Shown here: one piece after another, positions 1 to 5,921 of the stretch | Layout of the letters: the number at the start of each line of letters is the position of its first letter | How positions within the stretch are numbered: position 1 is the first letter of the stretch | Assembly (NCBI GenBank): GCA_964350605.1 | Contig: CAYGKP010000158.1 | Location: 1 to 5,921, forward strand | Source: CAYGKP01 sp964350605 | GTDB lineage: Bacteria > Bacteroidota > Bacteroidia > Cytophagales > JAAEPT01 | Length of the DNA stretch: 5,921 nt | Direction of reading: 5' to 3' | Translations under genes and position numbers: made by a program | Notes under the pieces: generated by a model | Seen by the model: only the letters and a program-made list of their open reading frames with translations | Databases searched by the model: none | What the model was told of the DNA's origin: nothing

Positions 1-285
1 CCCCAAGTTGAGCGCCGTGGTCAAGTCAAAACACAGCTCCGCAGAATTCGAGAAACCGTATTGCTTGGCCAGCATGTCTTTCGCTTTCGCGCGCAGATAA
101 TACGCGTCTCCGTAGTTGGGGTTCATCGAGATGGCATTAGTGAAGTCACCAATGGCCGTGATGTAATCTTTTTGTTGCATGTGATCCAGCCCTTCCTGAT
201 AGAACTCTTTCGCATCAGGGAAGTCGGTCCAGCCGTTTAGGGCTGTAGCCAAAAGAATCAGAGTGGTGAGTATGCCTTTTTTCAT
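1..285 (-). CDS. Secreted TPR-repeat protein, 3' part beyond the window
   Basis: The minus strand reads open from an ATG at 283-285 to the window edge, giving 95 residues with no stop, so the C-terminus is missing. Residues 1-19 look like a signal peptide (MKK, then the hydrophobic run ILTTLILLATAL, with likely cleavage near ALNG/W). There is no lipobox cysteine, so it is probably a periplasmic or exported protein rather than a lipoprotein. Residues about 26-59 match one tetratricopeptide repeat: G, Y, A, F, A and P fall at the expected spacing (EGLDHMQQKDY, AIGDF, AISMNP). A second repeat appears to start at DAYYLRAKAKDML. TPRs are protein-protein interaction scaffolds, so no partner or reaction can be named. 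GC is about 50%, lower than the plus-strand genes. No clear ribosome binding site precedes the start. It lies 177 nt downstream of aminopeptidase P on the same strand and probably has its own promoter. Confidence 0.85.
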   Translation of the reverse strand, partial: MKKGILTTLILLATALNGWTDFPDAKEFYQEGLDHMQQKDYITAIGDFTNAISMNPNYGDAYYLRAKAKDMLAKQYGFSNSAELCFDLTTALNLG

Positions 286-373
286 TGCAACGAGCCGTAT
301 CGAGCCCAAGTGTATGCACTATGTAGTTACCTACAATTCATAATACGTAAGCGCACGAACAAGGTTGTTATCA

Positions 374-405
374 GAAATGTAAAAGATTAAATTAATTCTT
401 GCAAA
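374..405 (-). promoter_or_regulatory. Candidate Bacteroidota-type promoter for the TPR gene
   Basis: On the minus strand, TTTG (complement of 402-405) is followed after 20 nt by TACATTTC (complement of 374-381). This matches seven of eight positions of the Bacteroidota -7 element TAnnTTTG, at a spacing normal for the -33/-7 pair. It lies in the most AT-rich part of the gap. It would place transcription start near 367 and leave a leader of about 80 nt before the ATG at 285. This is a pattern match only; AT-rich DNA gives such matches by chance. Confidence 0.4.
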
Positions 406-462
406 AGTGATAAGAATATTTTGATCATCTACTCATTGAGAGAAATGTACGATCGAATGCGG

Positions 463-1761
463 TTAAATCGCCTTGGCGCGCATCCGTTCTTCGATGTCCT
501 TGGCTTCAAGTGGAATATCTGACATTAAGTTTTTGGGACCTGAGGCTTCGATGAGGATGTTGTTCTCCAAGCGGATGCCAATGCCCTCCTCTGGGATGTA
601 AATACCCGGCTCGCAGGTGAACACCATTCCGGCTTCGAAGGGGCGGCTTCGGTCCTCCACGTCGTGGACGTCCAGCCCCAGGCTGTGGGAAATCCCGTGG
701 GGAAAATACCGACGGTAAAGTGGGCGTTCGGGGTGTTGGTTCTGGACCTCGGTGCGGTCCAATAGTCCAAGCGCGATGAGTTCGCTTTCCATCATTTTGA
801 CGACTTCTTTCAGATAACCTTGGAAAGTGTTCCCGACGACAAGTAGATCTGTCGATGACTTTAACACCCGCAGTACAGATTGATAAACAGCTAGTTGCCG
901 TTCAGAGAACCTGCCGGATACAGGAATGGTCCGCGATAAGTCCGCAGCATAGTTCCCATAGGAACAGCCAAAATCCATCAGCACCAAGTCGCCCGCTTTC
1001 AAGTGCTGGTCGTTCTGCACGTAATGAAGCACGCACGCGTTCTTACCTCCAGCAATGATGGAATCATAGGCTGGCCCCTGCGCACCCTGACGCAGAAACT
1101 CGCCGTGAACCAATGCCTCGATTTCGTATTCGTACTGGCCGGGCTTCATCTGCTGGAGCACCAACTCGAAGGCTGAAGCCGTGATGTCCATGGCCCGTTG
1201 CATCTGGGCAACCTCTGCGGGGGCCTTGGTTTGGCGCAGGTAGGTGAGGTGCGGCGCGGCGCGCTTGAATTCGTGTAGGGGGTACTCGGTACGCAGTGTT
1301 TGGTTCAGGCGGTCCTGGGCGGTGATGACCGGGGTGCCTGAACGCAGGTGTTCGTTGGCGTTCAGGTAAAAGGACTGGCTCTGGTAGACTAACGGGCGCA
1401 AGACCGTCTCTAGCTCGTCAAAGAAGCGGATGGTTCCGATGCCCGAACGCTCGCGGGCTCGAGCGGGGCTAAGTTTTTCTCCTTCCCATAGTGAGAGTTC
1501 TTCGGACGTGCGGCGGATCAGGAGAATTTCCCGGTCGGCGGCGCGTGGCGCGTCGGGGAAAAGAATCAGGGCCGTCTCCTCCTGGTCGATACCAGAGAGG
1601 TAAAACAGGTCGTTGTGCTGGCGAAAGGGGTAAAAACTGTCCGCGTTGGTGGGCATTCGGTCGTTGCTGACCAGCACGAGCAAACCGCCCGGCGACATGC
1701 GGCCCGCCATCAGGGCCCGACGCGAGCGGTAAAAGTCGGCTTCGATGGGTTGGTAGCGCAT
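463..1761 (-). CDS. pepP: Xaa-Pro aminopeptidase (aminopeptidase P), M24B family
   Basis: This is a 432-residue metallopeptidase that removes an N-terminal residue preceding proline; it has no signal peptide and should act in the cytoplasm. An AMP_N-type N-terminal domain spans about residues 5-130 (MPTNADSFYPFRQHNDLFYLSG, also typical of Bacteroidota members, is within it). The pita-bread catalytic domain spans about 185-425. All five metal ligands of the family are visible: D263 in MDFG, D274 in AADLSRT, H359 in GISHSLG, E384 in CEPGIY and E399 in RLENN. The histidine of VLHYVQN (H246) matches the substrate-binding HY motif. Length is normal for the family. I chose the ATG at 1759-1761 (MRYQPIEADF) because it has an AAAGG ribosome binding site 8 nt upstream and begins where homologs begin. 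A longer in-frame start at 1836 would add 25 unconserved residues and run into the divergent S8 gene. No clear hairpin terminator follows the stop. Confidence 0.95.
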   Translation of the reverse strand: MRYQPIEADFYRSRRALMAGRMSPGGLLVLVSNDRMPTNADSFYPFRQHNDLFYLSGIDQEETALILFPDAPRAADREILLIRRTSEELSLWEGEKLSPARARERSGIGTIRFFDELETVLRPLVYQSQSFYLNANEHLRSGTPVITAQDRLNQTLRTEYPLHEFKRAAPHLTYLRQTKAPAEVAQMQRAMDITASAFELVLQQMKPGQYEYEIEALVHGEFLRQGAQGPAYDSIIAGGKNACVLHYVQNDQHLKAGDLVLMDFGCSYGNYAADLSRTIPVSGRFSERQLAVYQSVLRVLKSSTDLLVVGNTFQGYLKEVVKMMESELIALGLLDRTEVQNQHPERPLYRRYFPHGISHSLGLDVHDVEDRSRPFEAGMVFTCEPGIYIPEEGIGIRLENNILIEASGPKNLMSDIPLEAKDIEERMRAKAI

Positions 1762-1767
1762 TCTGGT

Positions 1768-1775
1768 TACCTTTG
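1768..1775 (+). promoter_or_regulatory. Candidate -7 element for the S8 protease operon
   Basis: TACCTTTG is a perfect match to the Bacteroidota -7 element TAnnTTTG and would start transcription near 1782, about 40 nt before the S8 ATG. The -33 partner is weak: TTCG at 1741-1744 (23-nt spacing) or TTG at 1750-1752 (15-nt spacing, short). The same bases are the complement of the pepP ribosome binding site, so the match may be a by-product of that signal. Confidence 0.35.
1770..1774 (-). promoter_or_regulatory. Ribosome binding site of pepP
   Basis: On the minus strand AAAGG lies 8 nt before the ATG at 1759-1761. It is the clearest Shine-Dalgarno-like match in the window and supports the 1761 start over the upstream in-frame ATG at 1836. 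Confidence 0.6.
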
Positions 1776-1806
1776 GACCGCATTCTTTCGGCCCCTTCAA
1801 GGTGCC

Positions 1807-1836
1807 ACAAGTTAGAGATTCATGAACGCACGTCAA
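1807..1836 (-). promoter_or_regulatory. Candidate promoter for pepP
   Basis: On the minus strand TTGAC (complement of 1832-1836) gives a TTG followed after 19 nt by TAACTTGT (complement of 1807-1814), close to the TAnnTTTG -7 element. Transcription would start near 1800, leaving a leader of about 40 nt before the pepP ATG at 1761. The -33 part lies inside the first codons of the divergent S8 gene. This is pattern-based and unproven. Confidence 0.35.
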
Positions 1837-3435
1837 CTCCGTTTTCCGCTTCTGGCGGGCCTTCTGCTGCTGGTTTCAGCACCACTCTTCGCTCAAACCA
1901 AGTATTGGGTTCGCTTCACCGATAAGCCCGTGGCCCAGACCCAGGGCCACCAGTGGGTCAGCGACCAAACCTTGACACGCCGCGCCCAGCAAGGCATAGC
2001 GTTGTTTCAGGAGAGCGACTTGCCACCGAACAGTGCCTACCTGGGAGCCATTGACCGCCTGGGTGGCGAGCGTCTTCGCAGCTCGAAGTGGCTCAACGCA
2101 ACAAGTGCCTACCTGACCCCCGAGCAAGCGCAAGCCGCCGAGGCGTTGCCCTTCGTGCTGGGTGTCGAGCCAGTGGGTGGCTATTTCCTTCCCGCTCGCG
2201 AGAATCTGGAGCCAGCGGCCTACACCTTGCCGTTGGAACAAATCGACGGCTTGGCCTTCACGAAGGCGGGGCTTACTGGGAAAGGCGTTCGAGTGGGCGT
2301 GATCGATGCGGGCTTTACCCGCGTGGATCGCTTGGCGGAATTTGATCATTTGATGCGCAGCGGGCGGATCAAGGCCCAGCGAGATTTCATCAATCCCGAG
2401 CGGGAGGACTTGTTCGGATCGATGACCCGGGGCGACAGTCACGGTCGCTCGGTCCTCGCGCACATTGCGGGTTGGACCGACAGCCTCGGCCTGCTTGAGG
2501 GTCTGGCACCGGATGCCGATTTCTACTTGGCCCGTACCGAGAACGGCGACATCGAGCACCGCGTCGAGGAGGACGACTGGATTTCCGCCATGGAGTGGAT
2601 GGACAGCTTGGGGGTGCAGGTCATCAATACCTCGCTCGGCTACAGCCAAGGGATGGACGACCCGAACGAAAACTACCTGACCACCGAAATGGACGGCCAG
2701 ACCGCCAAGATTTCCCGCGCCGCACAAATTGCGGTGGAGGAGAAGGGCTTGGTGCTCGTCGTGTCAGCGGGGAACTCGGGCAATGAAGCCGATTGGCTGA
2801 TCGTCTCGGCTCCGGCGGATGCGCAAGGCGTGTTCTCGATTGGCGCGACACAGAAGACTCACCTGTTGAAAATTGGCTACAGCAGTATCGGGCCGGAGTT
2901 CTTGCCTTACCTGAAGCCGAATGTTTCGGTCTATTCCCCGAATGGCACCTCATTCTCCGCACCAGTGATGACGGGCTTTGTCGCTTGCCTGCTGCAAGCC
3001 GATCCGACGAAGACCAACTTCGAACTCATGCGTTTGATCGAGCAATCAAGCCACTTGTATCCGTATGGGAATAACTTCCTGGGCTACGGTGTCCCCAGCG
3101 CGATTAAGGCCCTCCAATTGATCAAAGGCGAAGCCCTCGACACTTCGCACGTTTCAACGGTGGTGGTCAAGGAGAATAAATACGTCCACGTGGTCAAGAA
3201 CCCCAGTGTCAAATCCGCTGAGATCTTCCATAAGAATGGCACGCACTGGGTGCTGGAGCAACGCTTGGTCCACTCCTGCAAGAAGCGCCTGTTCAAGAAG
3301 TGTCCTTATGACATGCGCGGCAACCGCGCCGAGGACTGTGGGCGCAAGTTGACGGTGACTGTGGCACGCCCCTCGGAGGGCGACCGCACGACCCTGCACG
3401 TCGATGGCGACGTGGTCGAAATCCTCTGGAAATAA
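1822..3435 (+). CDS. Secreted subtilisin-like serine protease, S8 family
   Basis: The 537-residue product is an exported endopeptidase. Residues 1-25 form a signal peptide (MNARQLRF, then LLAGLLLLVSAPLFAQ, cleavage after FAQ). Residues about 26-125 are an N-terminal extension starting KYWVRFTDKP, as seen in Bacteroidota S8 proteases, probably a propeptide or chaperone region. The catalytic domain covers about 135-435. Its triad is intact: D162 in GVIDAGF, H207 in GDSHGRSV and S377 in NGTSFSAPV, with oxyanion-hole N318 in VVSAGNSGN. Residues about 440-537 form a tail that looks beta-rich, with a basic insert carrying three cysteines (C486, C494, C506). I do not see a canonical type IX secretion C-terminal signal. 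The start is the ATG just after the signal-bearing gap; only a weak purine stretch (AGAG) precedes it. It heads a tight run, with the M16 gene starting 5 nt after its stop. Substrate is unknown. Confidence 0.95.
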   Translation: MNARQLRFPLLAGLLLLVSAPLFAQTKYWVRFTDKPVAQTQGHQWVSDQTLTRRAQQGIALFQESDLPPNSAYLGAIDRLGGERLRSSKWLNATSAYLTPEQAQAAEALPFVLGVEPVGGYFLPARENLEPAAYTLPLEQIDGLAFTKAGLTGKGVRVGVIDAGFTRVDRLAEFDHLMRSGRIKAQRDFINPEREDLFGSMTRGDSHGRSVLAHIAGWTDSLGLLEGLAPDADFYLARTENGDIEHRVEEDDWISAMEWMDSLGVQVINTSLGYSQGMDDPNENYLTTEMDGQTAKISRAAQIAVEEKGLVLVVSAGNSGNEADWLIVSAPADAQGVFSIGATQKTHLLKIGYSSIGPEFLPYLKPNVSVYSPNGTSFSAPVMTGFVACLLQADPTKTNFELMRLIEQSSHLYPYGNNFLGYGVPSAIKALQLIKGEALDTSHVSTVVVKENKYVHVVKNPSVKSAEIFHKNGTHWVLEQRLVHSCKKRLFKKCPYDMRGNRAEDCGRKLTVTVARPSEGDRTTLHVDGDVVEILWK

Positions 3436-3440
3436 CGCCC

Positions 3441-4682
3441 ATGCAAACGGCGGCGACCGAGATTCTGGAAGTCGGCGGCCTTCGTTGGGTTCACCAACAC
3501 CGCACCACCACCCGCTTGATTCATGCGGGCTTTGTGCTCGATGTGGGTTCGCGCGACGAGTTGCCCGGCGAAGAGGGCCTCGCGCATTTCTGGGAACACA
3601 TGGCCTTCAAGGGGACGGGTCGGCGGCGCGCCCACCAGATCTCCTCGCTCCTCGAATCGGTTGGCGGCGAGCTGAACGCCTATACGACTAAGGAGAAGGT
3701 CTTCTTCTACGCCAGTTGCCTGGCTCACCACGTGGACCGGGCCGTTGATGTGCTCGCCGACATCACCTTCCATTCCACGTTTCCCGAGCGGGAGATTCAG
3801 CGCGAGCGCGGGGTAATCCTCGAGGAGATGTCGATGTACCGCGACGACCCGGAAGATTGCCTTTTTGATGATTTCGACGAGATGATCTTTGCGGGCCACC
3901 CGCTGGGCCACAACATCTTAGGCGAGGAGAAGACGGTTAAATCCTTCGACCAACAACGCTTTTTGGACTTCCTGGGCCGGCACATGGTGCCCGGACGGAT
4001 CGCCTTCTCGTCGGTGGGAAACGTTACCTCGGCACAGTTACGCCCACTGCTGGAAAAAGCCTTGGAAGGCGTAGTCTGGACGGGGGAAAACGGCTACAAA
4101 CGCCAACTCCTGAATGGCTACGTGGCCCAGGATCAAGTGCGTCAACGGCCCATGCAGCAGTCCTTGACACTGATCGGTGGACGTGCTTACGGCTACGATG
4201 ACGAACGGCGCATCGCGACCTTCCTGCTGTTCAATTGGCTGGGTGGCCCAGCGACCACAAGTCAGCTCAACCGCTTGCTTCGCGAACGAAACGGTTTGGT
4301 TTACAGCGTCGAGGCTTCGGCCTCGTCCTTCACCGACGGGGGGCAATTCCATGTCTTCTTCGGAACCGAGCCCCGGAACCTGAACAAGGCCATGAACATC
4401 GTCCAACGAAGCCTGCGCGAAGCGGGCGATAAGCCGCTGGGCCGCCTGCAACTTCACCGCCTCAAGGAGCAGACCAAGGGCCAACTGGCCATGTCGGAGG
4501 AGCGCAATTCGAGTTTGATGCAAGCCTTCGGGAAAAGCCTGCTTGACAAGGGACGGATCGAAACCCTTGCTGAGTTGTTCGCGCAGATCGACGCCATCGA
4601 GACCGGGCAATTGGCCGAAGTGGCCCGCGACCTTTTCGCCCCCGAGAAGCTTTCGCGCCTTCATTTTGCCCCTACTGATTGA
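3441..4682 (+). CDS. M16 family zinc metallopeptidase (insulinase/processing-peptidase type)
   Basis: The 413-residue product has the two-lobe layout of single-chain M16B peptidases. The inverted zinc motif HxxEH is H49-F-W-E52-H53 in the block HFWEHMAFKGT, and the third ligand is E129 in VILEEMSMYRDDP, 76 residues after H53 as the family requires. The second, non-catalytic lobe starts near residue 235 and shows the conserved block RLLRERNGLVYSV (about 278-290), which helps bind substrate. The site therefore looks catalytically complete. There is no signal peptide or membrane segment, so the enzyme is predicted cytoplasmic although the genes either side of the run encode exported proteins. 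M16B enzymes often work as pairs of active and inactive subunits; no partner is in the window. The ATG is 5 nt after the S8 stop with no clear ribosome binding site, suggesting coupled translation. Substrate is unknown. Confidence 0.95.
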   Translation: MQTAATEILEVGGLRWVHQHRTTTRLIHAGFVLDVGSRDELPGEEGLAHFWEHMAFKGTGRRRAHQISSLLESVGGELNAYTTKEKVFFYASCLAHHVDRAVDVLADITFHSTFPEREIQRERGVILEEMSMYRDDPEDCLFDDFDEMIFAGHPLGHNILGEEKTVKSFDQQRFLDFLGRHMVPGRIAFSSVGNVTSAQLRPLLEKALEGVVWTGENGYKRQLLNGYVAQDQVRQRPMQQSLTLIGGRAYGYDDERRIATFLLFNWLGGPATTSQLNRLLRERNGLVYSVEASASSFTDGGQFHVFFGTEPRNLNKAMNIVQRSLREAGDKPLGRLQLHRLKEQTKGQLAMSEERNSSLMQAFGKSLLDKGRIETLAELFAQIDAIETGQLAEVARDLFAPEKLSRLHFAPTD

Positions 4683-4692
4683 CGGTCTGCTA

Positions 4693-5331
4693 ATGGATTT
4701 TTTGCCCGATGCGATTGAAGACTATGCGGCGGCTTTTACCTCGCCGCAACGAGACCTGCTCGCCCGCATCGAGCGCTACACCTACACCAGTGTACTCCGA
4801 CCGCGCATGCTGTCGGGCCACTTGCAGGGGCGGCTGCTAGCCTTGATTGCGGGTCTGAAGCAACCCAAACGCATTCTCGAAGTGGGTACCTACACTGGGT
4901 ACTCAGCGATTTGTCTGCTGGAAGGCTTGCCAACCGATGGCGAGCTGCACACCATCGAGATCGATGACGAGCGCGAGCCTCACCTGCGGGAAGTGTTTGC
5001 CGAATCGGGCCGGGCCGCGCAAGTTCACCTTCACATTGGCGACGCTGAAATCTTGATTCCCGCGCTTTCGGGCACCTTTGACTTGGTATTTCTGGATGCA
5101 GACAAGCGGAAGTATCCCTTGTATTTCGACTTGTTGGCCGACCGAATTACACCGGGTGGCTTGCTCATTGCCGACAACGTGCTGTGGAGTGGTAAGGTGC
5201 TGGACGAGGCGGAACAAGACCCGGAAACGGTTGCGTTACGGGAATTGGCCCGAAACGTGCACCAAGACCAGAGATTTGAGAACTTGCTGCTGCCGCTGCG
5301 CGACGGCCTGTTGATCGCCCAACGCCGATGA
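4693..5331 (+). CDS. Class I SAM-dependent O-methyltransferase (COG4122 type)
   Basis: The 212-residue product belongs to the catechol/caffeoyl-CoA-like O-methyltransferase family, cation-dependent enzymes that methylate hydroxyl groups of small molecules. The N-terminal substrate block is RMLSGHLQGRLL (38-49). SAM-binding motif I is ILEVGTYTGYSA (61-72), the acidic residue that binds the ribose is in HTIEIDDE (86-93), and the metal-binding acids are D135 and D137 in FLDADKRKYPLYF and D161-N162 in IADNVLWSGKV. Length is normal. I chose the ATG at 4693 because it starts at the usual family N-terminus 10 nt after the M16 stop. An in-frame ATG at 4543 would overlap the M16 gene by 140 nt with residues unlike the family. 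No signal peptide, so cytoplasmic. Its stop overlaps the next start (ATGA). Substrate cannot be told from sequence; related enzymes include tRNA-modifying TrmR, so an RNA substrate is also possible. Confidence 0.93.
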   Translation: MDFLPDAIEDYAAAFTSPQRDLLARIERYTYTSVLRPRMLSGHLQGRLLALIAGLKQPKRILEVGTYTGYSAICLLEGLPTDGELHTIEIDDEREPHLREVFAESGRAAQVHLHIGDAEILIPALSGTFDLVFLDADKRKYPLYFDLLADRITPGGLLIADNVLWSGKVLDEAEQDPETVALRELARNVHQDQRFENLLLPLRDGLLIAQRR

Positions 5332-5921
5332 GACGTTTATTCCTGCTGCTTTTCCTTTTGCCCCTTGGCCTTCGCGCCCAGGGACCCTCCGTGCCGTCTC
5401 AGTTGGAATTCGGGGGCTTGAGCCTGGAACTGACCAAAGACGCCCGCGCGAAAGTCCAGACCTACGTAGACAACCTGCGGCGTAACCCCAAGTACTTCGA
5501 GTCGATCGTCGAAAAAGCGCGGATTCATTTCCCGTTGATCGAGGCGGCCTTCCAAGCCGAGGGTGTACCCACGGATTTCAAATATCTAGCCGTTCAAGAA
5601 AGCGAGCTGACGGCAGATGCGGTTTCCTCCTCCCAGGCCGTGGGCTATTGGCAGTTCAAGGGCCCCACGGCGCAGCACATCGGTATGCGTGTCGACGGCA
5701 CAGTCGACGAGCGCAAGAACCTCTACGGCTCGTCGCTGGGTGCCGCGAAGTATCTAAAGGAAAACAATGGCAAGCTCGACAACTGGATCTACGCGCTGCT
5801 CTCCTACAATCGGGGGCCGAGTGGGGTGAAAGAGTACGTCGAGTCCAAGTACGTGGGTGCCAAACGTATGACCTTGGATGGCGACACGCATTGGTATGTC
5901 TTCAAGTTCCTGGCTCATAAG
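5328..5921 (+). CDS. Secreted lytic transglycosylase, SLT/GH23 (MltD-like), 3' part beyond the window
   Basis: The frame is open from ATG 5328 to the right edge, giving 198 residues; the C-terminus is missing. Residues 1-18 are a signal peptide (MRR, then LFLLLFLLPLGLRAQ, cleavage after RAQ), with no lipobox cysteine. An SLT domain follows from about residue 66. The likely catalytic glutamate is E91 in LAVQESEL, followed by the family blocks GYWQF (106-110) and LLSYNRGPSGV (157-167), which line the glycan-binding groove in MltD/Slt enzymes. Such enzymes cut peptidoglycan between MurNAc and GlcNAc and leave 1,6-anhydroMurNAc ends, acting in the periplasm on the wall. The spacing of motifs is closest to MltD; whether LysM wall-binding repeats follow, as in MltD, lies outside the window. 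The start overlaps the methyltransferase stop as ATGA, a usual sign of translational coupling, and no ribosome binding site is evident. Confidence 0.92.
   Translation, partial: MRRLFLLLFLLPLGLRAQGPSVPSQLEFGGLSLELTKDARAKVQTYVDNLRRNPKYFESIVEKARIHFPLIEAAFQAEGVPTDFKYLAVQESELTADAVSSSQAVGYWQFKGPTAQHIGMRVDGTVDERKNLYGSSLGAAKYLKENNGKLDNWIYALLSYNRGPSGVKEYVESKYVGAKRMTLDGDTHWYVFKFLAHK

Larger units (their letters stand above)
1822..5921 (+). other. Probable operon: S8 protease, M16 peptidase, O-methyltransferase, lytic transglycosylase
   Basis: Four genes share one strand with gaps of 5 nt, 10 nt and a 4-nt overlap, leaving no room for internal promoters or terminators between genes. The last two are likely translationally coupled through ATGA. 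The unit probably starts in the divergent gap at 1762-1821 and continues past the right edge. Confidence 0.75.

Noticed and set aside
421..462. Possible intrinsic terminator after pepP
   Set aside because: Only tiny palindromes (CGATCG, TGATCA, CTCA-A-TGAG) are present; there is no GC-rich stem followed by a T-run on the minus strand.
286..462. Possible tRNA, small RNA or attachment site in the AT-rich gap
   Set aside because: No cloverleaf arms, no direct repeats and no mobile-element genes nearby; the gap is explained well enough by promoter and leader.
855..1058. Short plus-strand open frame antisense to pepP
   Set aside because: It lies opposite the PepP catalytic region, whose metal ligands are intact, and shows no ribosome binding site or recognisable product.
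1762..1836. 25-residue N-terminal extension of PepP from the in-frame ATG at 1836
   Set aside because: It overlaps the start of the divergent S8 gene, has no family similarity, and the ATG at 1761 has an AAAGG ribosome binding site at proper spacing.
1876..2727. 283-codon open frame on the minus strand inside the S8 gene
   Set aside because: It is antisense to a gene with an intact signal peptide and catalytic triad. Its product has no recognisable domain; long antisense frames are common in GC-rich genes.
3306..3911. 201-codon minus-strand frame across the S8/M16 junction
   Set aside because: Both overlapped genes are well supported, and the predicted product resembles no family I know.
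4038..4664. 208-codon minus-strand frame inside the M16 gene
   Set aside because: Antisense shadow of the second M16 lobe, which carries the conserved RLLRERNGLVYSV block on the plus strand.

Overview
The window looks like ordinary chromosomal DNA from a member of the Bacteroidota, of a lineage with fairly high GC. The evidence is protein character (a Bacteroidota-type aminopeptidase P, a Bacteroidota-type S8 protease with a long N-terminal extension), weak or absent Shine-Dalgarno sequences at most starts, and candidate promoters of the TAnnTTTG type. The plus-strand genes are roughly 60% GC. The partial gene at the left edge is about 50% GC, and the gap beside it (286-462) is only about 36%. 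A position near the Flavobacteriales is possible, but the sequence alone does not settle it.

Layout. Two genes lie on the minus strand: a secreted TPR protein cut by the left edge (1-285) and, upstream of it, aminopeptidase P (463-1761). A 60-bp divergent gap (1762-1821) separates aminopeptidase P from a tightly packed plus-strand run: secreted S8 subtilisin-like protease (1822-3435), M16 zinc peptidase (3441-4682), class I SAM-dependent O-methyltransferase (4693-5331) and a secreted lytic transglycosylase (5328-5921, cut by the right edge). Gaps in the run are 5 nt, 10 nt and a 4-nt ATGA overlap, so the four genes are probably one operon. Nothing longer than 177 nt is left without a gene. 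I see no RNA genes, mobile elements, CRISPR arrays or long repeats.

How the genes may work together. Three unrelated peptidases (M24B, S8, M16) sit side by side. Two products of the plus-strand run (the S8 protease and the transglycosylase) carry signal peptides; the M16 enzyme and the methyltransferase do not. A general role in protein turnover and envelope maintenance is plausible, but nothing shows a shared pathway. I did not find a convincing new biological system. The points most worth a second look are the basic, cysteine-bearing C-terminal tail of the S8 protease, the overlapping divergent control signals at 1762-1836, and the recurrence or not of the protease/methyltransferase/transglycosylase run in other genomes.
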